In this document: positions 36,703 to 45,579 of the stretch, in pieces
How positions within the stretch are numbered: position 1 is the first letter of the stretch
Layout of the letters: every line of letters starts with the position of its first letter
Source: Bradyrhizobium septentrionale
GTDB lineage: Bacteria > Pseudomonadota > Alphaproteobacteria > Rhizobiales > Xanthobacteraceae
Length of the DNA stretch: 64,000 bases
Reading direction: 5' to 3'
Assembly (NCBI RefSeq): GCF_011516645.4
Contig: NZ_CP088285.1
Span: forward strand, 1,426,001 to 1,490,000
The notes under the pieces: model-generated
What the model was told of the DNA's origin: nothing
The model's input: only the letters and a program-made list of their open reading frames with translations
Databases searched by the model: none
Position numbers and translations under genes: made by a program

Positions 36703-37164
36703 ATGTCCGACGACGTCACCATCCGCTTCGTCACGCGCGACGATTACGCCCAGTGGCTTCCCCTCTGGGACGGCTACAACGCCTTCTACGAGCGGTCCGG
36801 ACCGACGGCGCTCGCGCCCGAGATCACCGCGATGACCTGGTCGCGCTTCTTCGACGCCTATGAGCCGGTGCACGCGCTGGTCGCCGACGCCGGCGGAAAA
36901 CTGCTTGGGCTGACGCACTATCTGTTTCATCGCTCGACCACGGCGATCGCGCCGACCTGCTACTTGCAGGATCTCTTCACCAGCGAGGCCGCGCGCGGCA
37001 AGGGCGTCGGCCGCGCCCTGATCAACGGCGTCTACACGCAGGCGAAGCTTGTGGGTTCGCCGCGCGTCTACTGGCAGACGCATGAGACCAACCACACCGC
37101 GATGCAGCTTTATGACAAGGTCGCGGACAGGCCGGGCTTCGTGATCTACCGCAAGATTCTCTGA
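36703..37164 (+). CDS. GNAT family N-acetyltransferase
   Basis: A 153-residue acetyltransferase beginning 'DDVTIRFVTRDDYAQWLPLW'. The acetyl-CoA motif is 'LQDLFTSEAARGKGVGRALINGVY' with R-G-K-G-V-G-R, and motif B 'YWQTHETNHTAMQLYDKVADRPGFVIY'. This pattern resembles the small-molecule/spermidine-like GNATs. The start at 36703 follows a GGGATCTCC region. A strong terminator follows at 37275. Confidence 0.88.
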   Translation: MSDDVTIRFVTRDDYAQWLPLWDGYNAFYERSGPTALAPEITAMTWSRFFDAYEPVHALVADAGGKLLGLTHYLFHRSTTAIAPTCYLQDLFTSEAARGKGVGRALINGVYTQAKLVGSPRVYWQTHETNHTAMQLYDKVADRPGFVIYRKIL

Positions 37165-37274
37165 GCACGGCTGCGCAACCTGTGGATTAACCGGGATGTC
37201 ACCGGCACGTTACAAAGCCCCGCTAGGCTTCGCTCGCGTAAGATCAGGCCCCCCGTCTCAGATCCTGCGCCCCG

Positions 37275-37320
37275 AGCGGTCCCCGTCAGTCGCCGCGTCT
37301 GACCGGGACCGCTTTTTTTG
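37275..37320 (+). terminator. Rho-independent terminator downstream of the GNAT gene
   Basis: AGCGGTCCC (37275-37283) pairs with GGGACCGCT (37305-37313), and an inner GTCAG/CTGAC stem lengthens it. Seven T residues follow at 37313-37319. Confidence 0.9.
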
Positions 37321-37439
37321 CGGCATTGCCGTGCGTGATAGGTGCCATGCGTGATCTGCGGTAGGTCGGCACCTTGCCGGGCTCCGGCGTGCACGCCACT
37401 ATACGCGCCGTCCCCTCGCCTATCCCACAGGATTATCTC

Positions 37440-38378
37440 ATGGAAATTCGTAATCTCGGCGGCTCCGGCCTGCGCGTGTCCGCGGTCGGCATCGGCTGCA
37501 ACAATTTCGGCCAGCGCACCGATCTGGAAACCTCGCGAAAGGTGATCCACAAGGCGATCGATCTCGGCATCACGCTGTTCGACACCGCCGACATCTATGC
37601 CGGCATGGGCGGCTCGGAAACCGTGCTCGGCACCGTGCTGGGCGACCGCCGCAAGGACATCGTGCTCGCCACCAAATATTCCAAGCCGATGGCGAGCGAC
37701 GGCACCAGGCAGGGCGCTTCGCGGCGCTACATCATGTCCGCCGTCGAAGCGAGCCTCACCCGCCTGAAGACCGACTACATCGATCTCTACCAGCAGCACG
37801 ACTACGATCCGCTGACGCCGATCGACGAGACGCTGCGCGCGCTCGACGATCTCGTGCGCCAGGGCAAGGTGCGCTACATCGGCAACTCCAACTTCCCAGC
37901 CTGGCGCATCGCGGAGGCGGAGTACGTCGCGCACCAGATGAACGTGAACCGCTTCGTGTCCTGCCAGGACGAATACAGCCTCGTGGTGCGTGATATCGAG
38001 AAGGATTTGCTGCCTGCGGCGCAGGCGTACAATCTCGGCCTGCTGCCGTTCTTCCCGCTCGCCAGCGGTCTTTTGACCGGCAAGTATCAACGCGGCACTG
38101 CTGCGCCCGCCGACACCCGCTTCGCCAAGGCGCCGGCGTTGAAGGATCGTTACGTGACGCCGCGCAACGAAGACATCGTCGAGAAGCTGCAGGCTTTTGC
38201 GAGAGAGCGCGGCCACACCATGCTCGAGCTCGCCTTCTCCTGGCTCGCCGCCCGCCCGCAAGTCGCAAGCGTGATCGCCGGCGCGACGCGCCCCGAGCAG
38301 ATCGAGCAGAACGTCAAGGCGATCAGCTGGAAGCTGAGTGCCGAGGAGATGGCGGAGATCGATCGGATTACGAAGTAA
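37440..38378 (+). CDS. Aldo/keto reductase
   Basis: A 312-residue NADPH-dependent reductase with a TIM-barrel fold. Catalytic residues are visible: aspartate and tyrosine in 'LFDTADIYAGMGGSE', lysine in 'VLATKYSKPMA', histidine in 'DLYQQHDYDP', and the cofactor loop 'VIAGATRPEQIEQNVKAISW'. It resembles the YajO/KAR-type reductases that act on aldehydes and ketones. The ATG at 37440 starts the domain 'EIRNLGGSGLRVSAVGIG'; upstream in-frame starts lie within the previous terminator region and are rejected. It is followed by a palindromic repeat. Confidence 0.9.
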   Translation: MEIRNLGGSGLRVSAVGIGCNNFGQRTDLETSRKVIHKAIDLGITLFDTADIYAGMGGSETVLGTVLGDRRKDIVLATKYSKPMASDGTRQGASRRYIMSAVEASLTRLKTDYIDLYQQHDYDPLTPIDETLRALDDLVRQGKVRYIGNSNFPAWRIAEAEYVAHQMNVNRFVSCQDEYSLVVRDIEKDLLPAAQAYNLGLLPFFPLASGLLTGKYQRGTAAPADTRFAKAPALKDRYVTPRNEDIVEKLQAFARERGHTMLELAFSWLAARPQVASVIAGATRPEQIEQNVKAISWKLSAEEMAEIDRITK

Positions 38379-38385
38379 CCTTGTC

Positions 38386-38507
38386 GTCGTCCCGGCGAAG
38401 GCCGGGACCCATAACCACAGGGTTACGTTGTTGAGGCGCGCTGTGGCCCCAGCGCGCTGCAACGATAATCAGCGGTGATAATGGGTCCCGGCCTTCGCCG
38501 GGACGAC
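38386..38507. repeat. Palindromic intergenic repeat, family E (copy 1)
   Basis: A 122-bp element between GTCGTCCC and GGGACGAC. Its end hairpins are CCCGGCGAAGGCCGGG and CCCGGCCTTCGCCGGG. The core between the two GGACCCA/TGGGTCC boxes matches the reverse complement of the core of the copy at 59770-59901. It separates convergent genes. Confidence 0.78.
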
Positions 38508-38527
38508 AGCGTGATTGGGGCTGGCCG

Positions 38528-39751
38528 TTAAACCACCAACCCCTTCATCGCCCGCACCGGCGCGCTGTCGGGAAACACCGTCTCCGCCAGCACGCGCTCG
38601 CCGAGGCCGAACTCGTCGTGCAGCACGCCCTTGATCACCGCGCGCAGGTCGGTGGTCGGGGCGAGGTCGCGGGCCTGGTAGAGATTGGCCGGCTTGAGGC
38701 CCGGCCAGTCGGTGATCATTCGGCCGCCGTTCACCGCGCCGCCGGCGAGCAGCGCGATGGTGCCGGTGCCGTGGTCGGTGCCGTCGGTGCCGTTGATGCG
38801 CGCGGTGCGGCCGAACTCGGTGGCGACCACGATCACGGTGTCGCGCCAGCGCGCGCCGAGTCCACTCTGGAATTCCGCCAGCGCACCGTCGAGTCCGCCG
38901 AGCAGCTGCGCGAGACGGCCGACCGGGCCGCCTTCATTGGCATGCGTATCCCAGCCGTCGAAGGCGAGCGCGCCGATCCGCGGGCCGTCATCCGCCGCCA
39001 TCAATTTGGCGGCGCCGCGCGCCACCAGCCGCATCGCCGCCACGCCGCCTGCGCCGGGCTTCGGCTTCATCTCGTCGCCCTGGGCCTGCTTCTCGAGCTG
39101 CAATCCCTGCGTCAGTGCGCTCGCCAGCGTCGGATCGCGGTGCTGATAGAGATCGAGCAGCCGCATCGCGGTGTCGTCGGCGGCCTGCGGCAGCGCGGTC
39201 GGTGCCCAGCCGACGGTTGGCGCCGCGCCGCGCAACACCAGGGGCGTGGTCGGGCCGACCGCGAGAGCGCTCGTCACCCGCTCGCCTTTCGGCAGCGCCT
39301 CCAGCGCGCGATTGAGCCAGCCGGACTGCACGCGGCCGGGACCGGGGAAACCGCTCTCCAGCACATCCTGTCCATCAAAGTGAGAACGATCGCGATAGGA
39401 GGTCGCCACCGCATGGACCACCGCAGCCTGCTTGGCGCGATACATCCGCGCGAATTCCGGCATCGCCGGGTGCAGGCCGAAGAACGGATCCAGCATCACC
39501 GCCGCGTTCGGCCCGTCGGCCTTCAGCGCGATCGCGCCGTGCAGGCCCGCATAGTCCGGATCGCCAATCGGCGCGACGGTGGCGAGGCCGTCGAGCGCGC
39601 CGCGCAGGATCACGACGATAAAGCGGGGATCGCGGCCGTCGGCGGCGCGCGCGAATTTCGGCAAATAGGCCCAGGCGGCAAAGGAGGCGCCGCCGAGCAG
39701 TAGCGCGCGCCGCGACGTCGCCTGCAGCATCAGGCTCTCGGAGCAATCCAT
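38528..39751 (-). CDS. DUF1501 family protein, Tat-exported
   Basis: A 407-residue protein with a twin-arginine signal 'ATSRRALLLGGASFAAW' near the N terminus. The body matches DUF1501 (PF07394; arylsulfatase-like fold): 'FIVVILRGALDGLATVAPIGDPDYAGLHG', 'GWDTHANEGG' and 'VATEFGRTARINGTDGTDHGTG', the latter with likely metal or catalytic residues. An AGGAG site is six bases before the ATG at 39751, whereas the ATG at 39757 touches it, so 39751 is taken. It follows the DUF1800 gene with near overlap; these two families are almost always paired, and their joint role is unknown. Confidence 0.87.
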   Translation of the reverse strand: MDCSESLMLQATSRRALLLGGASFAAWAYLPKFARAADGRDPRFIVVILRGALDGLATVAPIGDPDYAGLHGAIALKADGPNAAVMLDPFFGLHPAMPEFARMYRAKQAAVVHAVATSYRDRSHFDGQDVLESGFPGPGRVQSGWLNRALEALPKGERVTSALAVGPTTPLVLRGAAPTVGWAPTALPQAADDTAMRLLDLYQHRDPTLASALTQGLQLEKQAQGDEMKPKPGAGGVAAMRLVARGAAKLMAADDGPRIGALAFDGWDTHANEGGPVGRLAQLLGGLDGALAEFQSGLGARWRDTVIVVATEFGRTARINGTDGTDHGTGTIALLAGGAVNGGRMITDWPGLKPANLYQARDLAPTTDLRAVIKGVLHDEFGLGERVLAETVFPDSAPVRAMKGLVV

Positions 39752-39753
39752 CG

Positions 39754-41310
39754 TCATCTCCTCTGGAATTCAGGGGACATCAACAGCAACGCCAGCGCCT
39801 GCTGCCGCGACTCGGCACGCTCGATGGTGCGCCGCGTCTCCGGCGAAGCGGCATCCGCGGCCACCAGCTCGAGCAGGTCGCGCGGATCGAACCGGTCGGC
39901 GAGCTGGGACGCCAGTTGCGCCGAGATGTCGAGCCTGAGCTTGAGGCCCTCAGGCGCCGCCCAGGCTGCAGCGGTGTCCGGAAAACCGTTCGGTCCGGCC
40001 GGCGACCACAAGGGCTGGCCAAGCACGTTGAGGCCGTTGAGATAGCGCGCGGGATCTTCGGGATTGCGCGCCAGCAGCCGGCCAGAGGCGACCAGGAATT
40101 CGTAAGGCGAGCGCATCTTCGTCAACGGCGCCTGCCACGCTTCATTCGACCCGACCAGCGCGGTGGCGAGCGCCCTGAGATCGCCGTCGGTCTTGCTGAA
40201 CGTATCCTGCAGCTTCGCCACCAGCGCCGGCGGCGGATCATCCGCGACAAAGTGGCGGGCGAACTTGGTCGCGATGAATTTTACCGTCGAGGGATGCCGT
40301 GCGATATCGGACAGCACCGCCTCGCCCTGCGCGACGCCGGCCTGCGTATAGGTCTTGCCCAGCACCTGCTGCGGACCGGGCTGGTGCGCATTGGCATTGA
40401 ACACAAAACTGCCGGGCGTGCCGAGCTGGCCCTGCCGGCCGGCAAAGGTCCAGCCGGTGATGACGCGCGCTAGCGACGTCACGTCGTCCTGGGTGTAGCC
40501 GCCGCCGACGCCGAGCGTATGCAGCTCCATGATCTCGCGGGCGAGGTTTTCGTTGAGGCCGCGGTTGCGGTTGATGCCGGCGCGCGACTCCGGTCCCAGC
40601 GATTGCTGATTGTCGAGGAAGAACAGCATCGCCGGATGCTGCTCGACGGCCTTCAGCATGTCGCCGAAGCGGCCAAGCACATGCGGGCGGATCGCTTCGC
40701 GCTCGAACGAGCCGGCCCACATCCGCGCCAGCGCGCCCTTGTTGGCGGAGATGCAGAGGTGGTTGGACCAGAACACCACGAGCCGCTCGACGAAGCCGCA
40801 ATCGGCGACCACGCCGCGCTGCAGCCGCGCCAGTGCCTCGGCGCGGAACGTCTTCTGGATGATGTTGAGCGGTTGCGCCGGCGGCTTGGGCGGACCGGCC
40901 ACCGGTTGCATCGTCGGAGGCGGCGTCATCGCTGCATTGGCGTGGTCGACGGCCTGCGTCTGCATCGCAGGATCGATCTCCTTGGCGGCGGAAGAGAGCG
41001 ACAGATTGCGCCGCTGCTGCGGCTTTGCGTCCGGCCCCTGCGGCGTCTCGCTGGCGCCTGATTGCGCGGCCTTCGCGGCGTTGCGCGCCTGCTGGATCTC
41101 GAACTGATAGTCGAACACCTGCTTGCCGAGTTCCGGCGTCGAGAGCAGGCCGGGCACTTCGAGCAGCGCGCCGTTCGGACGCACGAGCTCCGCCAGCACG
41201 AAGCCGCGCGGATCGGAGGCGGCGTTGATGAAGTCGCCGGCCGCCCCGCCGCGGGCGCCAAATCCAAATCGGTTGAGGGCAACCAGCGCGGCTTGCGAAT
41301 CACGGGCCAT
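39754..41310 (-). CDS. DUF1800 family protein
   Basis: A 518-residue protein of family DUF1800 (PF08811). Recognisable parts are 'ALNRFGFGARGG' at the start, 'RLVVFWSNHLCISANKG' in the middle, 'NENLAREIMELHTLGVGGGYTQDDVTSLARVITGW' (in pieces), and 'RSPYEFLVASGRLL' towards the end. A disordered proline- and glutamine-rich segment lies at about 80-150. No signal peptide is evident. The ATG at 41310 follows a GAGGACGC site; a GTG at 41313 is possible. It is the first gene of a two-gene unit with the DUF1501 gene. Confidence 0.87.
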   Translation of the reverse strand: MARDSQAALVALNRFGFGARGGAAGDFINAASDPRGFVLAELVRPNGALLEVPGLLSTPELGKQVFDYQFEIQQARNAAKAAQSGASETPQGPDAKPQQRRNLSLSSAAKEIDPAMQTQAVDHANAAMTPPPTMQPVAGPPKPPAQPLNIIQKTFRAEALARLQRGVVADCGFVERLVVFWSNHLCISANKGALARMWAGSFEREAIRPHVLGRFGDMLKAVEQHPAMLFFLDNQQSLGPESRAGINRNRGLNENLAREIMELHTLGVGGGYTQDDVTSLARVITGWTFAGRQGQLGTPGSFVFNANAHQPGPQQVLGKTYTQAGVAQGEAVLSDIARHPSTVKFIATKFARHFVADDPPPALVAKLQDTFSKTDGDLRALATALVGSNEAWQAPLTKMRSPYEFLVASGRLLARNPEDPARYLNGLNVLGQPLWSPAGPNGFPDTAAAWAAPEGLKLRLDISAQLASQLADRFDPRDLLELVAADAASPETRRTIERAESRQQALALLLMSPEFQRR

Positions 41311-41425
41311 CACAGCGTCCTCAGCAATTCCCTTGGCGGCCGAACCCGGCTATATCAGCTGCATGGCATCATAGCGCGGTTCGGGATGAACCCGAGATTA
41401 ATTCGCGCATTAAATCGCGGTTAGA

Positions 41426-41641
41426 ATGCGCCCTTCTTCAAACGATCGTTCCGAACCAGTCTCTGCGCGCCGGCTTGCCTGCACGGCATGCGGCAGCGAC
41501 TTCTCCTGCTCGCTCGGCGGACCGTGCTGGTGTTCCGACGAAAGCTTTCGCCTGCCGATGCCGACCGACGGCGGCGACTGCCTGTGCCCTTCATGCTTGC
41601 GGAAACTGGCGGAGCAGCAGGCAGCGGTGGGCGCAACGTGA
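41426..41641 (+). CDS. Cysteine-rich CWC family protein
   Basis: A 71-residue protein with the CWC pattern (PF14375): 'CTACGSDFSCSLGGPCWCSDES', then 'DCLCPSCLRKLAEQQ'. Seven cysteines probably bind zinc. Its stop overlaps the GTG start of the next gene (GTGA at 41638-41641), so the two are translated together. Function unknown. The start at 41426 is the first ATG before the motif; there is no strong ribosome-binding site, so it could begin elsewhere. Confidence 0.75.
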   Translation: MRPSSNDRSEPVSARRLACTACGSDFSCSLGGPCWCSDESFRLPMPTDGGDCLCPSCLRKLAEQQAAVGAT

Positions 41642-42312
41642 ACGCACGCTGGACCGTCGACGCCGTCCTGCTCGACATGGACGGCACGCTGCTCGACACC
41701 GAGAAGGTTTACTTCGACAGCCTGGTCGCGGCGCTGAATGCCAGCGGCTACACCGATGATGTCGCCGCGCTCTGTCATTCCATGGTCGGACTGCCCGGCC
41801 CGGTCTGCGAGGCGATGCTGATCGATCGCTATGGCGCGGCGTTTCCGCTCGCTGACGTCAATCGCGCCTTCATCGTCACCCGCGATCGCATGTTTGACGC
41901 CGGCCTGCCGTTGAAGACCGGCACGCTCGAGCTGCTCGACGGCCTTGCCGCCGCCGACTGCCGGACCGCGATCGTGACCTCTTCATCCCGCCGCACGGCC
42001 GAGCGCCATCTCACGCTCGCCGGAATCCGCGACCGTTTCGAGACGCTGTTGACGCTCGACGACGTGACGCACGGCAAGCCAAACCCGGAGCTCTATCTGA
42101 AGGCCGCCGCGCGGCTTGACGTGACGCCGGCGGCGTGCATCGCCGTGGAAGACTCCAACCACGGCGTCACGGCCGCCCACGCCGCCGGCGCCATCACGCT
42201 GATGGTGCCGGACATGGCGGCGCCGACCGAGGCGACGCGCGCGAAATGCGCAGCCGTGCTGCCCGACCTCAACGCAGTGCTGGCGCTGCTGCAGGAGCGC
42301 GGCGCACTTTAA
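41638..42312 (+). CDS. HAD family hydrolase (phosphatase, beta-phosphoglucomutase-like)
   Basis: A 224-residue haloacid dehalogenase-fold phosphatase. Motif I 'LLDMDGTLLDTE' has both aspartates, motif II 'AIVTSSSRR', motif III lysine in 'HGKPNPELYLKA', motif IV 'VEDSNHGVTAAHAAGA'. The cap region is of the small helical type 1 found in phosphoglycolate phosphatase and beta-phosphoglucomutase. The frame is open upstream to 41488, but that part overlaps the CWC gene in another frame; the GTG at 41638, overlapping the CWC stop as GTGA, is the likely start. Substrate unknown. Confidence 0.85.
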   Translation: MNARWTVDAVLLDMDGTLLDTEKVYFDSLVAALNASGYTDDVAALCHSMVGLPGPVCEAMLIDRYGAAFPLADVNRAFIVTRDRMFDAGLPLKTGTLELLDGLAAADCRTAIVTSSSRRTAERHLTLAGIRDRFETLLTLDDVTHGKPNPELYLKAAARLDVTPAACIAVEDSNHGVTAAHAAGAITLMVPDMAAPTEATRAKCAAVLPDLNAVLALLQERGAL

Positions 42313-42313
42313 C

Positions 42314-42426
42314 CGTCATTGTGAGGAGCTCGCGACAAAATTGCGAAGCAATTTTGCGCTGACGCGACGAAGCAATCCCACTCCACAATTTGTGAGATGG
42401 ATTGCTTCGCTTCGCTCGCAATGACG
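42314..42426. repeat. Palindromic intergenic repeat, family F
   Basis: A 113-bp element with ends CGTCATTG and CAATGACG. Nested hairpins include AAAATTGCGAAGCAATTTT and GAAGCAATCC facing GGATTGCTTC. It lies between the convergent HAD and VOC genes. Elements with this sequence type are common between genes of Bradyrhizobium-like genomes. Confidence 0.75.
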
Positions 42427-42430
42427 GAGG

Positions 42431-43114
42431 CTACTCAGCGGGCCCGGCAAACAGCAGCAAATTGCCGTCCGGATCCTTGACGATAAAATCCCGCGCGCCC
42501 CAAGGCTGCCGCTTCAGCGTCTGGAACAAGTTCACATCAGCCGCCTGAAATTCCAGGAACAGCGCCTTGATCTCGTTGGCGCTCGCGACCGTCAGCGACG
42601 CCGCCAGCAACTGTTCGCGATCGCGCAGCGCGCCGTCAATCAGCGGCGCCGCGACGCAGCGCAGATTGAGTTTTGCTCCGTCGCGCGCGACCTGTGCGTA
42701 GAACGGCGGCTCGCCATAGGTGAAGGCGACGGTGAAGCCGAGCTTGCCGACGAAGAAGTCGCACGCCGCATTGATATCGGCCACGAACAGCTGCGGCTCG
42801 GCAGCGGTGATGAAGGGTCTGGTCGATTGAACGTCTGCACGATTGGTCATGGTCAAGGATCCTGTCTTGAGCGCCTGCCAGCTCTCGAACCCGTGCTGCC
42901 GCGCGACCAATTCCTGCGCATCGCCCAGCTTGAAGCTGTGCGCGAGGATTTCGGAATCTGTCATCTGGCTGAAACGGGACAAGCCCGACCTGATCTGGGC
43001 GGCGACCGGATGATAACGGTCGCGATGCCTGCGCAGAATCAGCTTGGCCTGCTTGCGAAGGTTTTCGAGATTGGGCATGGGCGCAGCTACGGTTGACGTC
43101 GCGTAGGTGGGCAT
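42431..43114 (-). CDS. VOC (glyoxalase-like) protein with an N-terminal helical domain
   Basis: A 227-residue protein in two parts. Residues 13 to about 85 form a helical, basic region ('NLENLRKQAKLILRRHRDRYHPVAAQIR', 'LGDAQELVARQHGFESWQALK'), like the short domain that precedes ankyrin or glyoxalase units in some proteobacterial proteins. Residues 105-227 form a VOC domain ('AAEPQLFVADINAACDFFVGKLGFTVAF', 'FIVKDPDGNLLLFAG'). Metal ligands are not obvious, so enzymatic activity is uncertain. The start at 43114 has a GAAGGGGCA site; the ATG at 43078 is an alternative that begins at 'MPNLENLRK'. Confidence 0.72.
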   Translation of the reverse strand: MPTYATSTVAAPMPNLENLRKQAKLILRRHRDRYHPVAAQIRSGLSRFSQMTDSEILAHSFKLGDAQELVARQHGFESWQALKTGSLTMTNRADVQSTRPFITAAEPQLFVADINAACDFFVGKLGFTVAFTYGEPPFYAQVARDGAKLNLRCVAAPLIDGALRDREQLLAASLTVASANEIKALFLEFQAADVNLFQTLKRQPWGARDFIVKDPDGNLLLFAGPAE

Positions 43115-43416
43115 TGCCCCTTCGGCCGAACGCCGATGCGCCCTACATGCAGCGATGCGAGGATGCCGGGAGTTCGCTACGCTGTCAACGGGGCGGCGAG
43201 CGGCGTTGACGCTGCGGCCTCGCCAGAAAAGTCGCTTACGTTCGCAACGACGGAGGCCATCGGCCAGGGCGTGTGTTCATAAAGGTCCGCTTCTGAGGGC
43301 AAAGCGGATGCCACTCGGCTCGGCCGTCATCGGAGTGTCTATTGGCTGATTGCGTTGCTGCCGCCGCGCCGGATTGATCCTTCAGCACGGCGCCGGTGGC
43401 AGCGTCACCGGCGCTG
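43115..43416. other. Gene-free stretch between VOC and outer-membrane protein genes
   Basis: About 300 bases between two genes of the same strand. It holds the 43390-43414 stem-loop at its left end of the outer-membrane gene's tail and a short GTCCGCTT/AAGCGGAT inverted pair near 43290. No frame looks coding. Confidence 0.4.
43390..43414 (-). terminator. Stem-loop just downstream of the outer-membrane protein gene
   Basis: GCGCCGGTG (43390-43398) pairs with CACCGGCGC (43406-43414) around a 7-base loop, three bases after the stop of the 43417 gene. There is no T-run, so it may be a weak terminator or an RNA-stabilising hairpin. Confidence 0.45.
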
Positions 43417-44508
43417 CTACTTTGTGAATCTGGGCCTTGTGGATGTCGGCGGCGTTGGCGCCGCGGGCTGAAGATTGAACGTCAGCCAGACGTTCCAGCC
43501 TGCCGGCCGATTTTCATTGGCGAATTCGCCGTAGCCCTTCAGGTTCAGATATCCCTGCATGTCTCCGACCGGGAAAATGTAGCCGACCTGCGGGCCGACG
43601 CCGGCCACGCGCGACCGGAAGCAGCCGACGCGATCGCCGGAGCCGCTGTCGCATCCGAGCTGCTGATAGAGGTAACCGACGAGGCCGACCTGCCACTGCT
43701 TGGTCAGGAATTGCGACGCGCCCCAATCGAGGTGCATGTCGACGCCGCTTTGATAGTCAGTGGAGGGGTTGACGAAGTTGTAGGTGAATCCCAGCACCGT
43801 CGAAAATTCATGCCCGGTCTTTGGATCGAAATAGGTGTAGCCGCCGCCCGCGTCGATTGCCCAGTGCCCAAGCCCCAGATTCGCAAGGCGGCCCGACTGG
43901 TAGGCGCCGGCCGGGAGGTCGGCGGTAACGTATGTCATGTAATTGTTGACGCCGGCATTCCAGCGCAGCGCGAACTGCGGGATCAGGTCGCCGAATGCAA
44001 TGAGCGAGCTGTCGATGCTGTCAAACCGGGAGAAGGGGGACGTGGCGCCGCCCGGTCCCGTCAATGTCCCAACGAGTGATCCCGCCAGCGACGTGGAGTT
44101 GGAGCCGTAGGTCGCCAACAGGCTGGCAGAGGCCTGACCACCAAGCACCGGTGTCGCAAAAGTATAAGTCCCGGCCACAAGGCCAAGATTCACATTCGCA
44201 TTGACGGTCGCGTTCACGGTGGCCGTCAGATTCGCCGGAAAGCGACCAAGCGTGATTTCGCGCGACCGCGCCACGTCGCCGCCGGCGGAAACGGAGGTGT
44301 GATAATAAACCGAGGTCACCGACCAGCCCGGCGCCTGCTGAGGAACAGCCGCGAGGCTGCCAAAAAATCCGGGTAGCCAAAAGCTGATGCCATTTTCATC
44401 GGCGCGAGCCGCTTGGGTGGAAAGCACCAGCAGAGCGGCAAGCGCCCCAACACTCAAATGCCACTGCGAAAAAAATCTGCGTCCCAAACCAGGTCCAAGG
44501 TACCGCAT
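43417..44508 (-). CDS. Outer-membrane channel-like protein (SphA/phenol-degradation MetA type)
   Basis: A 363-residue exported protein. The signal peptide runs to 'STQAARADENG', and the mature part has 'ENGISFWLPGFFGSLAAVPQQAPGW', the beginning typical of the SphA/MetA-pathway outer-membrane proteins (PF13557). Long alternating beta strands follow, such as 'AGGGYTYFDPKTGHEFSTVLGFTYNF' and 'VGPQVGYIFPVGDMQGYLNLKGYGEF'. Such proteins are thought to let hydrophobic substrates pass the outer membrane. No catabolic genes adjoin it. An earlier ATG may shorten the signal peptide. Confidence 0.8.
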   Translation of the reverse strand: MRYLGPGLGRRFFSQWHLSVGALAALLVLSTQAARADENGISFWLPGFFGSLAAVPQQAPGWSVTSVYYHTSVSAGGDVARSREITLGRFPANLTATVNATVNANVNLGLVAGTYTFATPVLGGQASASLLATYGSNSTSLAGSLVGTLTGPGGATSPFSRFDSIDSSLIAFGDLIPQFALRWNAGVNNYMTYVTADLPAGAYQSGRLANLGLGHWAIDAGGGYTYFDPKTGHEFSTVLGFTYNFVNPSTDYQSGVDMHLDWGASQFLTKQWQVGLVGYLYQQLGCDSGSGDRVGCFRSRVAGVGPQVGYIFPVGDMQGYLNLKGYGEFANENRPAGWNVWLTFNLQPAAPTPPTSTRPRFTK

Positions 44509-44895
44509 CGCCGATCCCCGACTTTCGCGATCCCGCCATTACTCCGGCGGGGTAGAAACTCTCGGAAACAATAAGCTGACGCCGCCGTTGGTCCATGCGA
44601 AATCGGCATACTCGCGTTCAGCCGGCCTTTTATTGAAAGGCTGTGTCCATGACGCCACAGCCTTGGCAGTTTTTGCATAGTCGTCAGGGGCTCTCGACAA
44701 GCAAGAGGCGACCTGGCTCGATTGATCCAGATCAATACTTTCGCGGAGACGCGGCCTGACGCAAAGGACTATCCAGGCGCGCTACCGCACATGCTTAAGG
44801 CAGGCTCGCTGGTTTTCACGCCACCACGTTCACTCAGACCGGATTCTATGTCGCCTTTTCAGAGCGCAGCGGACGCGGCCTTTATAGGTACACGC
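44509..44895. other. Gene-free stretch upstream of the outer-membrane protein gene
   Basis: Nothing coding is seen. A hairpin AAGGCTGTG (44637-44645) / CACAGCCTT (44656-44664) stands near the middle. The region is lower in GC than the flanks and probably contains the promoter of the 43417 gene. Confidence 0.4.
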
Positions 44896-45492
44896 CTAGC
44901 CTCGTTTACGCCCCGGCTTCGCCAACGCCGTCTCGATCAGCGTGCGCGCGGCCTCGCCGGCCGTCTCCATATAGCTCGCGTCGCGATGCAGCAGCACGAC
45001 CGCGGATGAGCCGTCCAGCAGCAGCAGGATCTGCCGCGCCAGCTTCAGCGGATCGGCGGTCCCCTGCTCCGCGAAGGTCGCGCGCAGCCAGTCCTCGAAC
45101 TTCTTCTTGTGCGCGGCGCCGATCCTGATCGCGGGATGCCCGGGCATGTTGGCAAGCTCGGCGGAGGTGCGCAGGAAGCCGCAGCCCTTCCACTTCGGAT
45201 GCCGCGCCGAGCGCGCGAGGTTCTTGAAGATCGCCTCGACCTTCGCCGGCAGGCCGCCTTCGGCCTCCGCAAACCATTTTCGGAACAGCGCGAGATTGGG
45301 CTGGTCGCGCGCGGCCAGATAGGCCGCGACCAGGTCGTCCTTGCTCTTGAAGTGATAATACAGCGTGCGTTTGGTGAGGCCGGCCTTGGCGGCGACCTCG
45401 TCGACGCTGACGCGGCGGATGCCTTCATTGTAGAACAGCGCGCTTGCCGCCTGGACAATACGCGCGCGGGTGGGCTCTGAGGGTCTGGGCAT
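44896..45492 (-). CDS. TetR family transcriptional regulator
   Basis: A 198-residue repressor. The N-terminal DNA-binding domain reads 'RARIVQAASALFYNEGIRRVSVDEVAAKAGLTKRTLYYHFKSKDDLVAAYL' (in pieces at residues 9-58), the usual TetR helix-turn-helix. The C-terminal ligand domain ends in a basic tail. The start at 45492 is the ATG before 'PRPSEPTRARIV'. It is divergent from an enoyl-CoA hydratase gene, with 87 bp between, and an inverted repeat at 45501-45524 abuts its start, so it probably represses both. The ligand may be an acyl-CoA by analogy, but this is not shown. Confidence 0.87.
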   Translation of the reverse strand: MPRPSEPTRARIVQAASALFYNEGIRRVSVDEVAAKAGLTKRTLYYHFKSKDDLVAAYLAARDQPNLALFRKWFAEAEGGLPAKVEAIFKNLARSARHPKWKGCGFLRTSAELANMPGHPAIRIGAAHKKKFEDWLRATFAEQGTADPLKLARQILLLLDGSSAVVLLHRDASYMETAGEAARTLIETALAKPGRKRG

Positions 45493-45500
45493 GGCCCGTA

Positions 45501-45524
45501 TGTATACTAACCAGTGAATATACA
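45501..45524. promoter_or_regulatory. Likely TetR operator
   Basis: The 24-bp imperfect palindrome TGTATACTAACCAGTGAATA-TACA has outer arms TGTATA and TATACA. It lies 8 bp upstream of the tetR ATG in the divergent region, where it would block both promoters. Confidence 0.6.
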
Positions 45525-45579
45525 CAAATCGCGGCTGACCCTACATTCGGCACTGACACGCCAATGCCGGAGACTGCCC